Assembly (NCBI RefSeq): GCF_014643635.1
Contig: NZ_BMJV01000002.1
Coordinates: 124,001 to 188,000, forward strand
DNA length: 64,000 nucleotides
From: Salipiger pallidus
GTDB lineage: Bacteria; Pseudomonadota; Alphaproteobacteria; Rhodobacterales; Rhodobacteraceae
Reading direction: 5' to 3'
The notes below the pieces were generated by a model. It was not told where the DNA came from. It searched no databases and saw nothing but the letters and a program-made list of their open reading frames with translations. The translations under genes and the position numbers were made by a program. Position 1 is the stretch's first letter, and every line of letters starts with the position of its first letter. This document shows, one piece after another, positions 17,940-25,952 of the stretch.

Positions 17940-19913
17940 TTGGCTTACATGTCCGAGGGCGCAGAAGGTCTGCGCTCGATCCCTGCGCTGTTGCAGCGCA
18001 ACGCATCGCGGTTCGCGGGCCGTCCGGCCTATCGCGAGAAGGAATACGGCATCTGGCAAAGCTGGACCTGGGCCGAAGCCGCCGAAGAGATCGAGGCGCT
18101 GGCGCTTGGCCTGCTGAACCTCGGGGTCGCAAGGGGAGATCATGTGGCGGTGATCGGGCGCAATCGCCCGACGCTCTACTGGTCGATGGTCGCGGCGCAG
18201 ATGTGTGGCGCGGTGCCGGTGCCGCTCTACCAGGACGCAGTGGCGGACGAGATGGAATACGTGCTGGGCCATTGCGGCGCACGCTTCGTCATCGCCGCCG
18301 ACCAGGAGCAGGTCGACAAGGTCATCGACATCGAAGACAAGCTTCACCAGTTCGAACACATGATCTACGTGGACCCGCGCGGTCTGCGGAAATATGACCA
18401 CCGCCGGTTGCACGAGTTTTCCCACGTTCAGGAGCAGGGCCGCGCCGCGCGTGACGAGCTTGTCGGGGAACTGACGCTGCGCACCGGCAGTCTTGGCTAC
18501 GACGACACCTGCGTCATGCTCTATACCTCTGGGACCACCGGCAAGCCCAAGGGCGTGGTGCTGTCCAACCGCAACATCATCGAGACGGCCAAGAACTCGT
18601 CCGAGTTCGACAGGCTTGGCCCGGGCGAGGAGGTTCTGGCCTACTTGCCCATGGCATGGGTGGGGGATTTCATCTTTTCCATCGGGCAGGCCTACTGGGC
18701 CGGCTTCTGCGTGAACTGCCCGGAGTCGGATGCGACGACCCTGTCGGACCTGCGCGAGATCGCGCCGTCCTACTATTTCGCGCCGCCGCGGGTGTTCGAG
18801 ACCCAGCTGACCCAGATCATGATCCGCATGGAGGATGCGAGCCCGCTCAAGCGCAGGCTGTTCCGCCATTACATGGAGATCGCCCGCCGGGTTGGGCCGC
18901 GCATCCTTGATGGCAAGAGTGTCGGCCTGCTGGACCGCCTGCGGTACGGCATGGGGCAGGTGATGGTCTACGGCCCCTTGCGCAACACGATGGGCTTCAG
19001 CCGGGTGCGGGTGGGCTATACCGCCGGTGAGGCCATCGGGCCGGAGATCTTTGATTTCTACCGGGCGCTGGGCATCAACCTCAAGCAGCTCTATGGGCAG
19101 ACCGAGGCATCGGTGTTCATCACCCAGCAGCCGGACAACGAGGTGCGGCCCGATACTGTAGGCGTGCCGTCTCCTGGCGTCGAAATTCGCATCGCGGACA
19201 GCGGCGAGGTCTTCTACCGCTCGCCGGGCACCTTCGTGGAATATTACCAGAACCCTGAAAGCACGGCGGACACCAAGGACCCCGAGGGCTGGGTGGCCAC
19301 CGGCGACGCGGGCTTCTTTGAGGAAGACACCGGACATCTGCGGATCATCGACCGGGCCAAGGACGTGGGAAAGATGGCAGACGGGTCGCTGTTCGCGCCG
19401 AAGTACGTCGAGAACAAGCTGAAGTTCTATCCCGACATCCTCGAGGCGGTGGTGTTCGGCGCGGGCCGGGATCGCTGCACCGCGTTTCTCAACATCGACC
19501 TGACGGCAGTGGGCAACTGGGCCGAGCGCAACAACATCGCCTATGCGTCCTACCAGGAGCTTGCGGGCCATCCTCGCGTACTCGAGACGCTGCGGGATCA
19601 CGTGGAGGCGGTAAACGCCAGCGTGGCCGAGGATCCGATGTTGTCGGGATGCCAGATCCACCGCTTCCTCGTTCTTCACAAGGAACTTGATGCGGACGAC
19701 GGGGAACTGACGCGCACCCGCAAGGTGCGCCGCAAGATCATCGCCGAGAAGTTCGCCGACCTGATCGCGGCGCTCTACGACGGCTCGGAGAGCATCTACA
19801 CCGAAACCGAAGTGACTTACGAGGATGGCCGCAAGGGGCGCATCCGCGCGACGCTTACGCTGATGGACGCAAAGGTGGTGCCCACGGGTGCGCCCGCGAT
19901 GGCGGCGGAATGA
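17940..19913 (+). CDS. AMP-binding long-chain-type acyl-CoA ligase
   Basis: 657 residues, long FACL-type form. The TTG at 17940 is taken as start because GGAGGAG lies five bases before it; the ATG nine bases later would have too wide a gap, and an upstream open frame lacks a ribosome site. Motifs: P-loop LYTSGTTGKPKGVVLS near residue 195, YGQTEA near 382, ATGDAGFFEEDTGHLRIIDRAKD near 458-480 (the hinge region) and the late TRTRKVRRKIIAEKF in place of the usual catalytic-lysine loop. It forms acyl-AMP and then acyl-CoA from a carboxylic acid. First gene of the nine-gene cluster with a liv-type ABC importer, so the acid is probably imported by it (inference). A fatty or aryl-alkanoic acid is more likely than acetate by length. 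Confidence 0.93.
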   Translation: MAYMSEGAEGLRSIPALLQRNASRFAGRPAYREKEYGIWQSWTWAEAAEEIEALALGLLNLGVARGDHVAVIGRNRPTLYWSMVAAQMCGAVPVPLYQDAVADEMEYVLGHCGARFVIAADQEQVDKVIDIEDKLHQFEHMIYVDPRGLRKYDHRRLHEFSHVQEQGRAARDELVGELTLRTGSLGYDDTCVMLYTSGTTGKPKGVVLSNRNIIETAKNSSEFDRLGPGEEVLAYLPMAWVGDFIFSIGQAYWAGFCVNCPESDATTLSDLREIAPSYYFAPPRVFETQLTQIMIRMEDASPLKRRLFRHYMEIARRVGPRILDGKSVGLLDRLRYGMGQVMVYGPLRNTMGFSRVRVGYTAGEAIGPEIFDFYRALGINLKQLYGQTEASVFITQQPDNEVRPDTVGVPSPGVEIRIADSGEVFYRSPGTFVEYYQNPESTADTKDPEGWVATGDAGFFEEDTGHLRIIDRAKDVGKMADGSLFAPKYVENKLKFYPDILEAVVFGAGRDRCTAFLNIDLTAVGNWAERNNIAYASYQELAGHPRVLETLRDHVEAVNASVAEDPMLSGCQIHRFLVLHKELDADDGELTRTRKVRRKIIAEKFADLIAALYDGSESIYTETEVTYEDGRKGRIRATLTLMDAKVVPTGAPAMAAE

Positions 19914-20100
19914 GGGGCGGGCGCGCTTGCTGCACAAGTCGCCGGGCTTCGCCCGTTCATGCCTCTAACCGTCTCATGGACGGATTGACGCCGATGGCGG
20001 CCCGGAGCGCCCCCCGCCAGCCCGCAGGGCCTCGTTCCGGAATTGGGAGCATCTGATGGACGGTTCGGACTATCGCAAGGACGAAAGGGAGGTGCCCGTG

Positions 20101-20907
20101 ATGGACGCCGGGTATGTGACTGCGGACGGTCGGCAGATCGGCGGCACCCTGATGGAGCTGAAGAACATCACGCTGCGCTTTGGCGGGGTGGTGGCGATCA
20201 AGGACATTTCGTTCGACATTCATGAGGGCGAGATCCGCGCCATCATCGGACCGAACGGGGCGGGCAAGTCCTCGATGCTCAATATCATCAGCGGTTTCTA
20301 CACCCCATCCGAGGGCGAGCTCTGGTATCGCGGCGCGAAGCGGCGGCCCATGAAGCCCTACGAGGTGGCCCGTGACGGGGTGGCACGGACGTTCCAGAAC
20401 ATAGCGCTCTTCGAGGGGATGTCGGTGCTCGACAACGTCATGACCGGACGGCTCACACAGATGAAGGCGGGGATTGCCAGCCAGGCTTTGTGGTGGGGCA
20501 AGGCTCGGGACGAGGAGATCGCCAACCGCGAGGTGGTCGAGAAAGTCATCGACTTCCTCGAGATTCAGGCCATCCGCAAGACGCCGGTAGGCCGGCTGCC
20601 CTACGGGCTCAAGAAGCGGGTTGAGCTGGCCCGCGCGCTTGCCGCCGAGCCCAAGGTGCTGCTGCTCGACGAGCCGATGGCAGGCATGAACGTCGAGGAA
20701 AAAGAGGACATGAGCCGCTTCATCCTTGATGTGAATGACGAGTTCGGGACGACCATCGTGCTCATCGAGCATGACATGGGCGTGGTCATGGATCTCTCGG
20801 ATCGCGTGGTGGTCATGGATTACGGCAAGAAGATCGGGGATGGCCCGCCGGACGAGGTGCGCCAGAACCAGGACGTGATCGACGCCTATCTCGGGGTGGC
20901 ACATTGA
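20101..20907 (+). CDS. branched-chain-amino-acid-type ABC transporter ATPase (LivG-like)
   Basis: 268 residues. The ATG at 20101 follows AGGGAGGT; an earlier ATG at 20056 does not. Walker A GPNGAGKSS is at residues 50-58, Q-loop at TFQNIALFEGM, signature region PYGLKKRVELARALA (a variant of LSGGQ) near 178, Walker B VLLLDEPMAGM near 200, and EHDMGVV H-loop. This is the LivG branch of the HAAT family. The signature is unusual: YGLKKR rather than SGGQQR, which is common in LivG subunits tied to aromatic or organic-acid uptake (as far as I know). It powers the two permeases downstream. Confidence 0.95.
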   Translation: MDAGYVTADGRQIGGTLMELKNITLRFGGVVAIKDISFDIHEGEIRAIIGPNGAGKSSMLNIISGFYTPSEGELWYRGAKRRPMKPYEVARDGVARTFQNIALFEGMSVLDNVMTGRLTQMKAGIASQALWWGKARDEEIANREVVEKVIDFLEIQAIRKTPVGRLPYGLKKRVELARALAAEPKVLLLDEPMAGMNVEEKEDMSRFILDVNDEFGTTIVLIEHDMGVVMDLSDRVVVMDYGKKIGDGPPDEVRQNQDVIDAYLGVAH

Positions 20908-21052
20908 GGGGCGCGGGGATGGACCGGATCGGAACATTCCGGGCCTGTGCCGCGGCCTCGGAGTGGTCACAGGCAGGGTCTTTACGGGTTGGCAGCGCCG
21001 CCGGGGAACGCGGTAGGGCCATGGGCTTTAACGGGGTTGAGGGAGCAAGAGC

Positions 21053-22006
21053 ATGCTGAAGGACATTTTCGTCACGCCGTTCGTGGACATGGCCACCGCG
21101 CCCGACTTCCTGATGCAGGTGCTGTGGGAGGGGCTCGTGTCGGGCATCCTCTACGCGCTGATCGCGCTGGGCTTCGTGCTGATCTTCCGGTCCTCCCGGA
21201 TCTTCAACTTCGCGCAAGGGATCATGGTGGTGTTCGCCGCGCTGACGCTGGTGGGGCTGCATGCCATGGGCGTGCCGGCTTGGATCTGCGTGATCCTGAC
21301 ACTGGGTGTCATGTTCGTGCTTGCGGTCACTGTCGAACGGGTGGTGCTGCGCCCGCTGGTGGGCCAGCCTGACATCATTCTCTTCATGGCGACCATCGGC
21401 ATCACGCTGTTCCTGATCGGCTTCGGCGAGATCATCTTTGGCGGGGAGAACAAGGTGATGATCACCGAAGAGCTGGGCATCCCCACGGACAGCGTGGTGT
21501 TCGAGCCCTTCGGCGGCCTGCTGATCCTTGAACAAAAGGACATCACGGCGGTGGTCGTGGCGGCGCTTCTGGTGGTGGCGCTGCTGGCGTTCCTCAACAA
21601 GACGCGCATGGGACGGGCAATCCGGGCTCTGGGCGACGATCACCAGGCGGCGCTGTCGGTGGGCATCTCGCTTCAGCAGATCTGGGTGCTGGTGTGGTTC
21701 ATCGCCGGGATCATCGCGCTGGTGACCGGCATCGCCTGGGGCGCGCGCGCCGGGGTGTCGTTCGCTCTCGAGGTCATCGCCTACAAGGCGCTGCCGGTGC
21801 TGATGCTGGGCGGGCTGGAAAGCATCACCGGCGCGATCATCGGCGGGCTGCTCATCGGGATGCTTGAGAAGCTGTTTGAGATCTACTGGGGGCAGCCGCT
21901 TCTGGGCGGCAACACCGAGACATGGTTCGCCTTCGTCCTGGCGCTGATCGTGCTGCTGTTCCGCCCGCAGGGCCTGTTTGGAGAACGCATCATCGAAAGG
22001 GTTTAG
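21053..22006 (+). CDS. branched-chain-amino-acid-type ABC permease (LivH-like)
   Basis: 317 residues, about eight or nine membrane helices. LivH family blocks: GILYALIALGFVLIFRSSRIFNFAQG (~residues 31-57), the ERVVLRPL turn, and MGRAIRALGDDHQAALSVGI near 184-204, the EAA-like coupling loop, then GGLESITGAIIGGLLIGM. An intergenic 145 bases separates it from livG and a hairpin/repeat region follows immediately. Forms a heterodimer with the LivM-like protein. Confidence 0.95.
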   Translation: MLKDIFVTPFVDMATAPDFLMQVLWEGLVSGILYALIALGFVLIFRSSRIFNFAQGIMVVFAALTLVGLHAMGVPAWICVILTLGVMFVLAVTVERVVLRPLVGQPDIILFMATIGITLFLIGFGEIIFGGENKVMITEELGIPTDSVVFEPFGGLLILEQKDITAVVVAALLVVALLAFLNKTRMGRAIRALGDDHQAALSVGISLQQIWVLVWFIAGIIALVTGIAWGARAGVSFALEVIAYKALPVLMLGGLESITGAIIGGLLIGMLEKLFEIYWGQPLLGGNTETWFAFVLALIVLLFRPQGLFGERIIERV

Positions 22007-22100
22007 CGCCTGTCCGGGCTAGGCCCGGCAAACCCTCCGGGGGAGGGTTTGAGGCGCTAAAGGGCGGAGCCCCGGAAAGTCGCCTGTCCGGGCTAGGCCC
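22005..22100 (+). repeat. nested hairpin and 20-base direct repeat after livH
   Basis: Directly after the livH stop the outer stem AGCGCC (22005-22010)/GGCGCT (22053-22058) encloses a perfect nine-base stem AAACCCTCC (22030-22038)/GGAGGGTTT (22042-22050). CGCCTGTCCGGGCTAGGCCC occurs exactly at 22007-22026 and again at 22081-22100. The structure may stabilise or partly terminate mRNA between livH and the downstream genes. Confidence 0.65.
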
Positions 22101-22313
22101 CGGGATGGCGCAAGGCCAGGCGGCGGGAGGAGACCAAAGGGGGCATGGCGTCGCGGCATCGAGGGAACAACGCTTGGAACACGTCTGACCCGCGACGCCC
22201 GCTCCAATGGAGAGGCAGGCTCCAAGGAGCGGCGATCGTGGTCGAGGCGGCTCTGCAGGACGGCACGGCAAGCACCGCCGGAAAGATCCGGTATCGCAAC
22301 GGGAGGGACTGAC
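22101..22313. other. rest of a 307-base intergenic gap inside the cluster
   Basis: Between livH and the small membrane protein gene. Apart from the repeat at its left end nothing recognisable was seen. GGGAGGGACTGAC before 22314 is the ribosome site for the next gene. Any open frames here are short and lack codon bias. Confidence 0.4.
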
Positions 22314-22592
22314 ATGGCGAAGAAGGCAGGCACGGCGACAATGGCCAAGCTGGTCGCGATCCTGAACGTGGTGGCCTGGGCCAGCTTCTGGGCCTTCGGC
22401 TACGTCGCGCTGAGCGCGGGAACGGGGGGCGGCAGCACCGCGATGGCGGTTCTGCTGGCGGGGCTTGGCGGGGGCGCGGGCCTCTGGGCGTGGCTCTGGC
22501 TGGTGCGTCACACGGAGGCGACAGGATACGCCAAGGCGCCCAAACGCGCCTACCCGGACGAGGACATGCGGCTGCACGACGGCAGCATTTGA
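22314..22592 (+). CDS. small two-helix membrane protein between livH and livM
   Basis: 92 residues, no family recognised. GGGAGG lies seven bases before the ATG. Two hydrophobic segments (about residues 11-34, LVAILNVVAWASFWAFGYVA, and 42-64, TAMAVLLAGLGGGAGLWAWL) are joined by a Gly/Ser-rich turn; the tail from about residue 65 is charged (VRHTEATGYAKAPKRAYPDE). By position it is co-transcribed with the ABC permeases, so it may be an accessory subunit, or a small assembly or regulatory peptide. The same gene position should be checked in related genomes. Confidence 0.75.
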   Translation: MAKKAGTATMAKLVAILNVVAWASFWAFGYVALSAGTGGGSTAMAVLLAGLGGGAGLWAWLWLVRHTEATGYAKAPKRAYPDEDMRLHDGSI

Positions 22593-22638
22593 GGGAATAC
22601 GGGCAGCGCATCAGCGCGCCGGAATGGGAGGACGACGG

Positions 22639-23715
22639 ATGCTCTACCGCACCGCAGGACAGTTCAAGACAAGCTACAAGGCCGACCAGGCGCTGTTCCC
22701 GGTCCGGCAGGACGCGGTGCTGCTGGGGGTGATCCTCATTCTGGCGTGGGTGGTCTTTCCGCTCATGGCAAGCGAGTTCACCTTCCAGACGCTGCTGATC
22801 CCGATCCTGATCTATTCGCTGGCGGCACTGGGGCTCAATCTGCTGACTGGTTACGCGGGCCAGCTGTCGCTGGGGACGGCGGCGTTCATGGGGGTGGGAG
22901 CCTACGCCTGCTACAAGATGATCACCCTGATGCCGTGGATGAACCCGCTGGTCGCGATCCTGCTGTCGGGGGTGTTCAGCGCCGGGGTGGGCGTGGCCTT
23001 CGGCATCCCCTCCCTTCGGATCAAGGGGTTCTACCTCGCCATCGCAACATTGGCGGCGCAGTTCTTCTTGGTGTGGCTCTTCGAAAAATGGGGCTGGCTT
23101 TACAATTACAACGCGTCCGGCGCGATCCAGGTGCCGAACCTCGAGATGTTCGGGGTCTACGTCGCCGGGCCGCAGGCCAGCTCCACGGTGCAGTATTACG
23201 TCGTGCTGGGCATCGTGACGCTGCTGACCATCGTGTGCATCAACCTCACACGCGGCACGTTGGGGCGGACATGGAAGGCGACGCGGGACATGGACATCGC
23301 CGCCGAACTTATCGGCATCAACCTCATGCGCTCCAAGCTGACCGCCTTTGCCGTGTCGTCCTACATGGTGGGGGTCGCCGGGGCGCTGTTCGTCTTCATG
23401 TGGCGCGGCGCAGCCGAGCCGAACCTCTTCGACATCCCGCTCAGCTTCCGGATCCTGTTCATCGCCATCATCGGGGGGCTTGGGTCGATCATGGGCAACT
23501 ACCTTGGTGCGATCCTGATCGTGGGTCTGCCAGTGGTGCTCAACACGCTACCCGCTGCGTTTGGGCTGCCGATCAGCCCGGCCACGGTCGAGCATCTCAA
23601 TGTCATGATCGTCGGCGCGCTCATTCTGTTCTTCCTCATCATCGAACCGCACGGGCTGGCACGGCTCTGGGCGTTGATCCGGGAGAAGCTCATCATCTGG
23701 CCGTTCCCGCACTGA
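22639..23715 (+). CDS. branched-chain-amino-acid-type ABC permease (LivM-like)
   Basis: 358 residues. The ATG at 22639 is chosen as the first one after GGGAGGACGACGG; the frame is open upstream through the small membrane gene. LivM motifs: LAALGLNLLTGYAGQLSLGTAAFMGVGAY (~residues 65-95) and FYLAIATLAAQFF, then the coupling loop TRDMDIAAELIGIN near 216-230 and IAIIGGLGSIMGNYLGAIL. About nine helices. Partner of the LivH-like protein. Confidence 0.95.
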   Translation: MLYRTAGQFKTSYKADQALFPVRQDAVLLGVILILAWVVFPLMASEFTFQTLLIPILIYSLAALGLNLLTGYAGQLSLGTAAFMGVGAYACYKMITLMPWMNPLVAILLSGVFSAGVGVAFGIPSLRIKGFYLAIATLAAQFFLVWLFEKWGWLYNYNASGAIQVPNLEMFGVYVAGPQASSTVQYYVVLGIVTLLTIVCINLTRGTLGRTWKATRDMDIAAELIGINLMRSKLTAFAVSSYMVGVAGALFVFMWRGAAEPNLFDIPLSFRILFIAIIGGLGSIMGNYLGAILIVGLPVVLNTLPAAFGLPISPATVEHLNVMIVGALILFFLIIEPHGLARLWALIREKLIIWPFPH

Positions 23716-23752
23716 GGGCCGGCCAACACGCAACAGCATCTAGGGAGGAGAC

Positions 23753-25051
23753 ATGATGCGGAACTTCAGGAGGATCGCCACGGGCGTGGCGCTTGGTGCC
23801 CTGCTGGCCGGAGGAGCGGCTGCGCAGGAGATCTCGGCACCCAACCTCAGCTACCGGACCGGGCCGTTTGCGGCCACGGGCATTCCGGTGATGAATGGGC
23901 AGATCGACTATTTCACCATGCTCAACGAACGCGATGGCGGCATCGGCGGGGTGAAGATCAACTTCTATGAATGCGAAACCGGCTACAACACCGAGAAGGG
24001 TGTGGAATGCTACGAGAAGACCAAGGGCGACGCGGTTGTCACGCAGCCCTGGTCCACCGGCATCACGCTTCAGGTGCTGCCGAAATCCAACGTGGATGAG
24101 ATCCCGATCCTTGCGCCCGGCTACGGCTTTTCGGCCATGGCGGACGGGTCGGTGTTCAAGTGGGCCTTCAACCTGCCGTCGTCCTACTGGGATGCGGCGT
24201 CGATGATCCTGAAGGGGATCGGCGGTGAGGACATGTCCGAGCTGTCGGGCAAGAAGATCGCCTTCCTTCACCTCGACCATCCGTTCGGCAAGGAGCCTCT
24301 GCCCTATCTCGAGAAAAAGGCCGAGGACATCGGCTTTGAACTGGTGCCGATCCCGGTCGGCCTCAAGGAGATGCAAAACCAGTCGGCGCAGTGGCTTCAG
24401 ATCCGCCGTGAGCGTCCCGATTACGTCATCATGTGGGGCTGGGGCGCGATGAACATCGGCGCGCTCACCGAGGCGGTGAAGACCCGCTATCCCATGGACC
24501 AGTTCGTCGGCGTCTGGTGGTCCGGCCACAGCGACGATCTTCAGGTCGTGGGCGCGGACGGCGCCGGCTACCGGTCGATCAGCTTCAACGCACCGGTGAG
24601 TGACGCGCAGGTCATGGCCGATATCCAGACCCACGTGGCGGACAAGGGACTGACGGAATCGGATGAGGAGCAGCGGTCGGAGGTGTTCTACCAGCGCGGC
24701 CTCGTGATGTCGGCGGCGCTGGCCGAGGCGATCGCGGCGGCGCAGGAAGAGTTCGGCACCGGCGAGATAAACGCCGAGCAGCTGCGCTGGGGCCTCGAGA
24801 ACATCGACCTCACCGAAGAGCGCATCGCCGAGCTGGGCATGACCGGCATGGTCGCGCCCTTCTCGACCTCGTGCAGCAACCACACCGGCCATTCGGGCGG
24901 CTGGCTGCTTGAATGGGACGGCGAGCAGTTCGTGAAGGCGAGCGATCACCTCATGGCCGACGCCGATGAGCTGGCCGAGATGGAGGTGGCCGCGGCGAAG
25001 GAATACGCCGACGCCAACGCGCCGTGGCCGACCCAGGAATGTGACGGCTGA
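23753..25051 (+). CDS. periplasmic substrate-binding protein of the ABC importer
   Basis: 432 residues with a signal peptide (RRIATGVALGALLAGGAAAQ, cleavage after AAA or AAQ). Type-1 periplasmic-binding fold of the branched-chain amino acid receptor family: FAATGIPVMNGQIDYFTMLNER near residue 38, GVKINFYECETGYN, and KIAFLHLDHPFGKEPLPYLE with the hinge strand. The mature protein has Cys in YECETGYN and GVECYEK, probably a disulfide, and again near TSCSNHTG and TQECDG. It is larger than LivJ (~370) and the ligand loops are not LivJ-like, pointing to a ligand other than leucine. The ATG pair MM is at the start; either may be used. Followed by a perfect 12-bp hairpin. Confidence 0.93.
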   Translation: MMRNFRRIATGVALGALLAGGAAAQEISAPNLSYRTGPFAATGIPVMNGQIDYFTMLNERDGGIGGVKINFYECETGYNTEKGVECYEKTKGDAVVTQPWSTGITLQVLPKSNVDEIPILAPGYGFSAMADGSVFKWAFNLPSSYWDAASMILKGIGGEDMSELSGKKIAFLHLDHPFGKEPLPYLEKKAEDIGFELVPIPVGLKEMQNQSAQWLQIRRERPDYVIMWGWGAMNIGALTEAVKTRYPMDQFVGVWWSGHSDDLQVVGADGAGYRSISFNAPVSDAQVMADIQTHVADKGLTESDEEQRSEVFYQRGLVMSAALAEAIAAAQEEFGTGEINAEQLRWGLENIDLTEERIAELGMTGMVAPFSTSCSNHTGHSGGWLLEWDGEQFVKASDHLMADADELAEMEVAAAKEYADANAPWPTQECDG

Positions 25052-25060
25052 TCCATTCTC

Positions 25061-25090
25061 CCCGGCGGCGACGCGGGTGTCGCCGCCGGG
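25061..25090 (+). terminator. 12-bp hairpin between binding protein and LivF-like ATPase
   Basis: CCCGGCGGCGAC (25061-25072) and its exact complement GTCGCCGCCGGG (25079-25090) enclose GCGGGT, followed by ATTTTGC. It probably trims transcription or protects the 3' end of the abundant binding-protein mRNA. Confidence 0.7.
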
Positions 25091-25096
25091 ATTTTG

Positions 25097-25117
25097 CGTA
25101 TTTGGAAAGAGAAGAAG
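25097..25117 (+). repeat. dispersed intergenic repeat copy (plus orientation)
   Basis: Exact core GTATTTGGAAAGAGAAGAAG at 25098-25117, directly before the livF ATG and seven bases after the GC hairpin at 25061. Its purine half may serve as the ribosome site of livF. Confidence 0.85.
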
Positions 25118-25939
25118 ATGCTGGACGCGGGACGTACCGAGACCCTTCTCGAGGTCAACAATATCGAGGTGATCTACAACCACGTCATCCTCGTGCTGAA
25201 GGGGGTGTCGCTGTCGGTGCCGAAGGGTGGCATCACCGCCTTGCTAGGAGGCAACGGGGCAGGCAAGACCACCACTCTCAAGGCGATCTCGAACCTGCTG
25301 CATTCCGAGAGGGGCGAGGTCACCAAGGGCTCCATCGTCTACAAGGGCGAGCGGGTGCAGGATCTCGATCCGGCGGCGCTGGTGAAGAAGGGCGTCATCC
25401 AGGTGATGGAAGGGCGCCATTGCTTCGAGCACCTCACCGTCGAGGAGAACCTAATGACCGGCGCCTTCACGCGGCGCGACGGCAAGGCGGCGGTCGAGCG
25501 CGATCTGGAGATGGTCTACGAGTATTTCCCCCGGCTGCGGGAACGGCGGAAGTCCCAGGCGGGTTACACCTCGGGCGGCGAGCAGCAGATGTGCGCCATC
25601 GGGCGCGCGCTCATGTCCCGCCCGGAAATGATCCTGCTGGATGAGCCGAGCATGGGGCTCGCGCCGCAGCTGGTGGAGCAGATCTTTGAGATCGTGCGGG
25701 CGGTGAATGAAGGTGAGGGCGTATCTTTCCTACTGGCGGAACAGAACACCAACGTGGCGCTGCGCTATGCGCACCAGGGATACATTCTCGAAAATGGGCG
25801 GGTAGTGATGGACGGCCCGGCGGCCGACCTGCGCGAGAACCCGGACGTGAAGGAATTCTACCTCGGCATGTCGGACGAGGGGCGGCGCAGCTTCCGCGAC
25901 GTGCGCTCGTACCGCCGCCGCAAGCGCTGGCTGGCCTGA
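25118..25939 (+). CDS. branched-chain-amino-acid-type ABC transporter ATPase (LivF-like)
   Basis: 273 residues from ATG 25118; a TTG at 25094 also begins the frame. Walker A GGNGAGKTT lies near residue 44-52, the Q-loop region VIQVMEGRHCFEHLTVEENL is typical LivF, signature TSGGEQQMCAIGRALM near 156, Walker B MILLDEPSMGLAP near 176 and LLAEQNTNVAL H-loop region. The C-terminus has an extra basic tail (RSFRDVRSYRRRKRW). Second ATPase of the importer. The dispersed repeat is used as leader, so expression of LivF may be set by the hairpin before it. Confidence 0.94.
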   Translation: MLDAGRTETLLEVNNIEVIYNHVILVLKGVSLSVPKGGITALLGGNGAGKTTTLKAISNLLHSERGEVTKGSIVYKGERVQDLDPAALVKKGVIQVMEGRHCFEHLTVEENLMTGAFTRRDGKAAVERDLEMVYEYFPRLRERRKSQAGYTSGGEQQMCAIGRALMSRPEMILLDEPSMGLAPQLVEQIFEIVRAVNEGEGVSFLLAEQNTNVALRYAHQGYILENGRVVMDGPAADLRENPDVKEFYLGMSDEGRRSFRDVRSYRRRKRWLA

Positions 25940-25952
25940 AGGAGGGCTGAGG

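Noticed and set aside
17763-19937. 724-codon minus-strand frame opposite the acyl-CoA ligase
   Set aside because: GC-rich shadow of the ligase gene; the plus strand has all AMP-ligase motifs.
23693-25183. Long minus-strand frame opposite the binding protein
   Set aside because: Shadow of the ABC binding-protein gene, His/Arg-rich composition, no family motifs.
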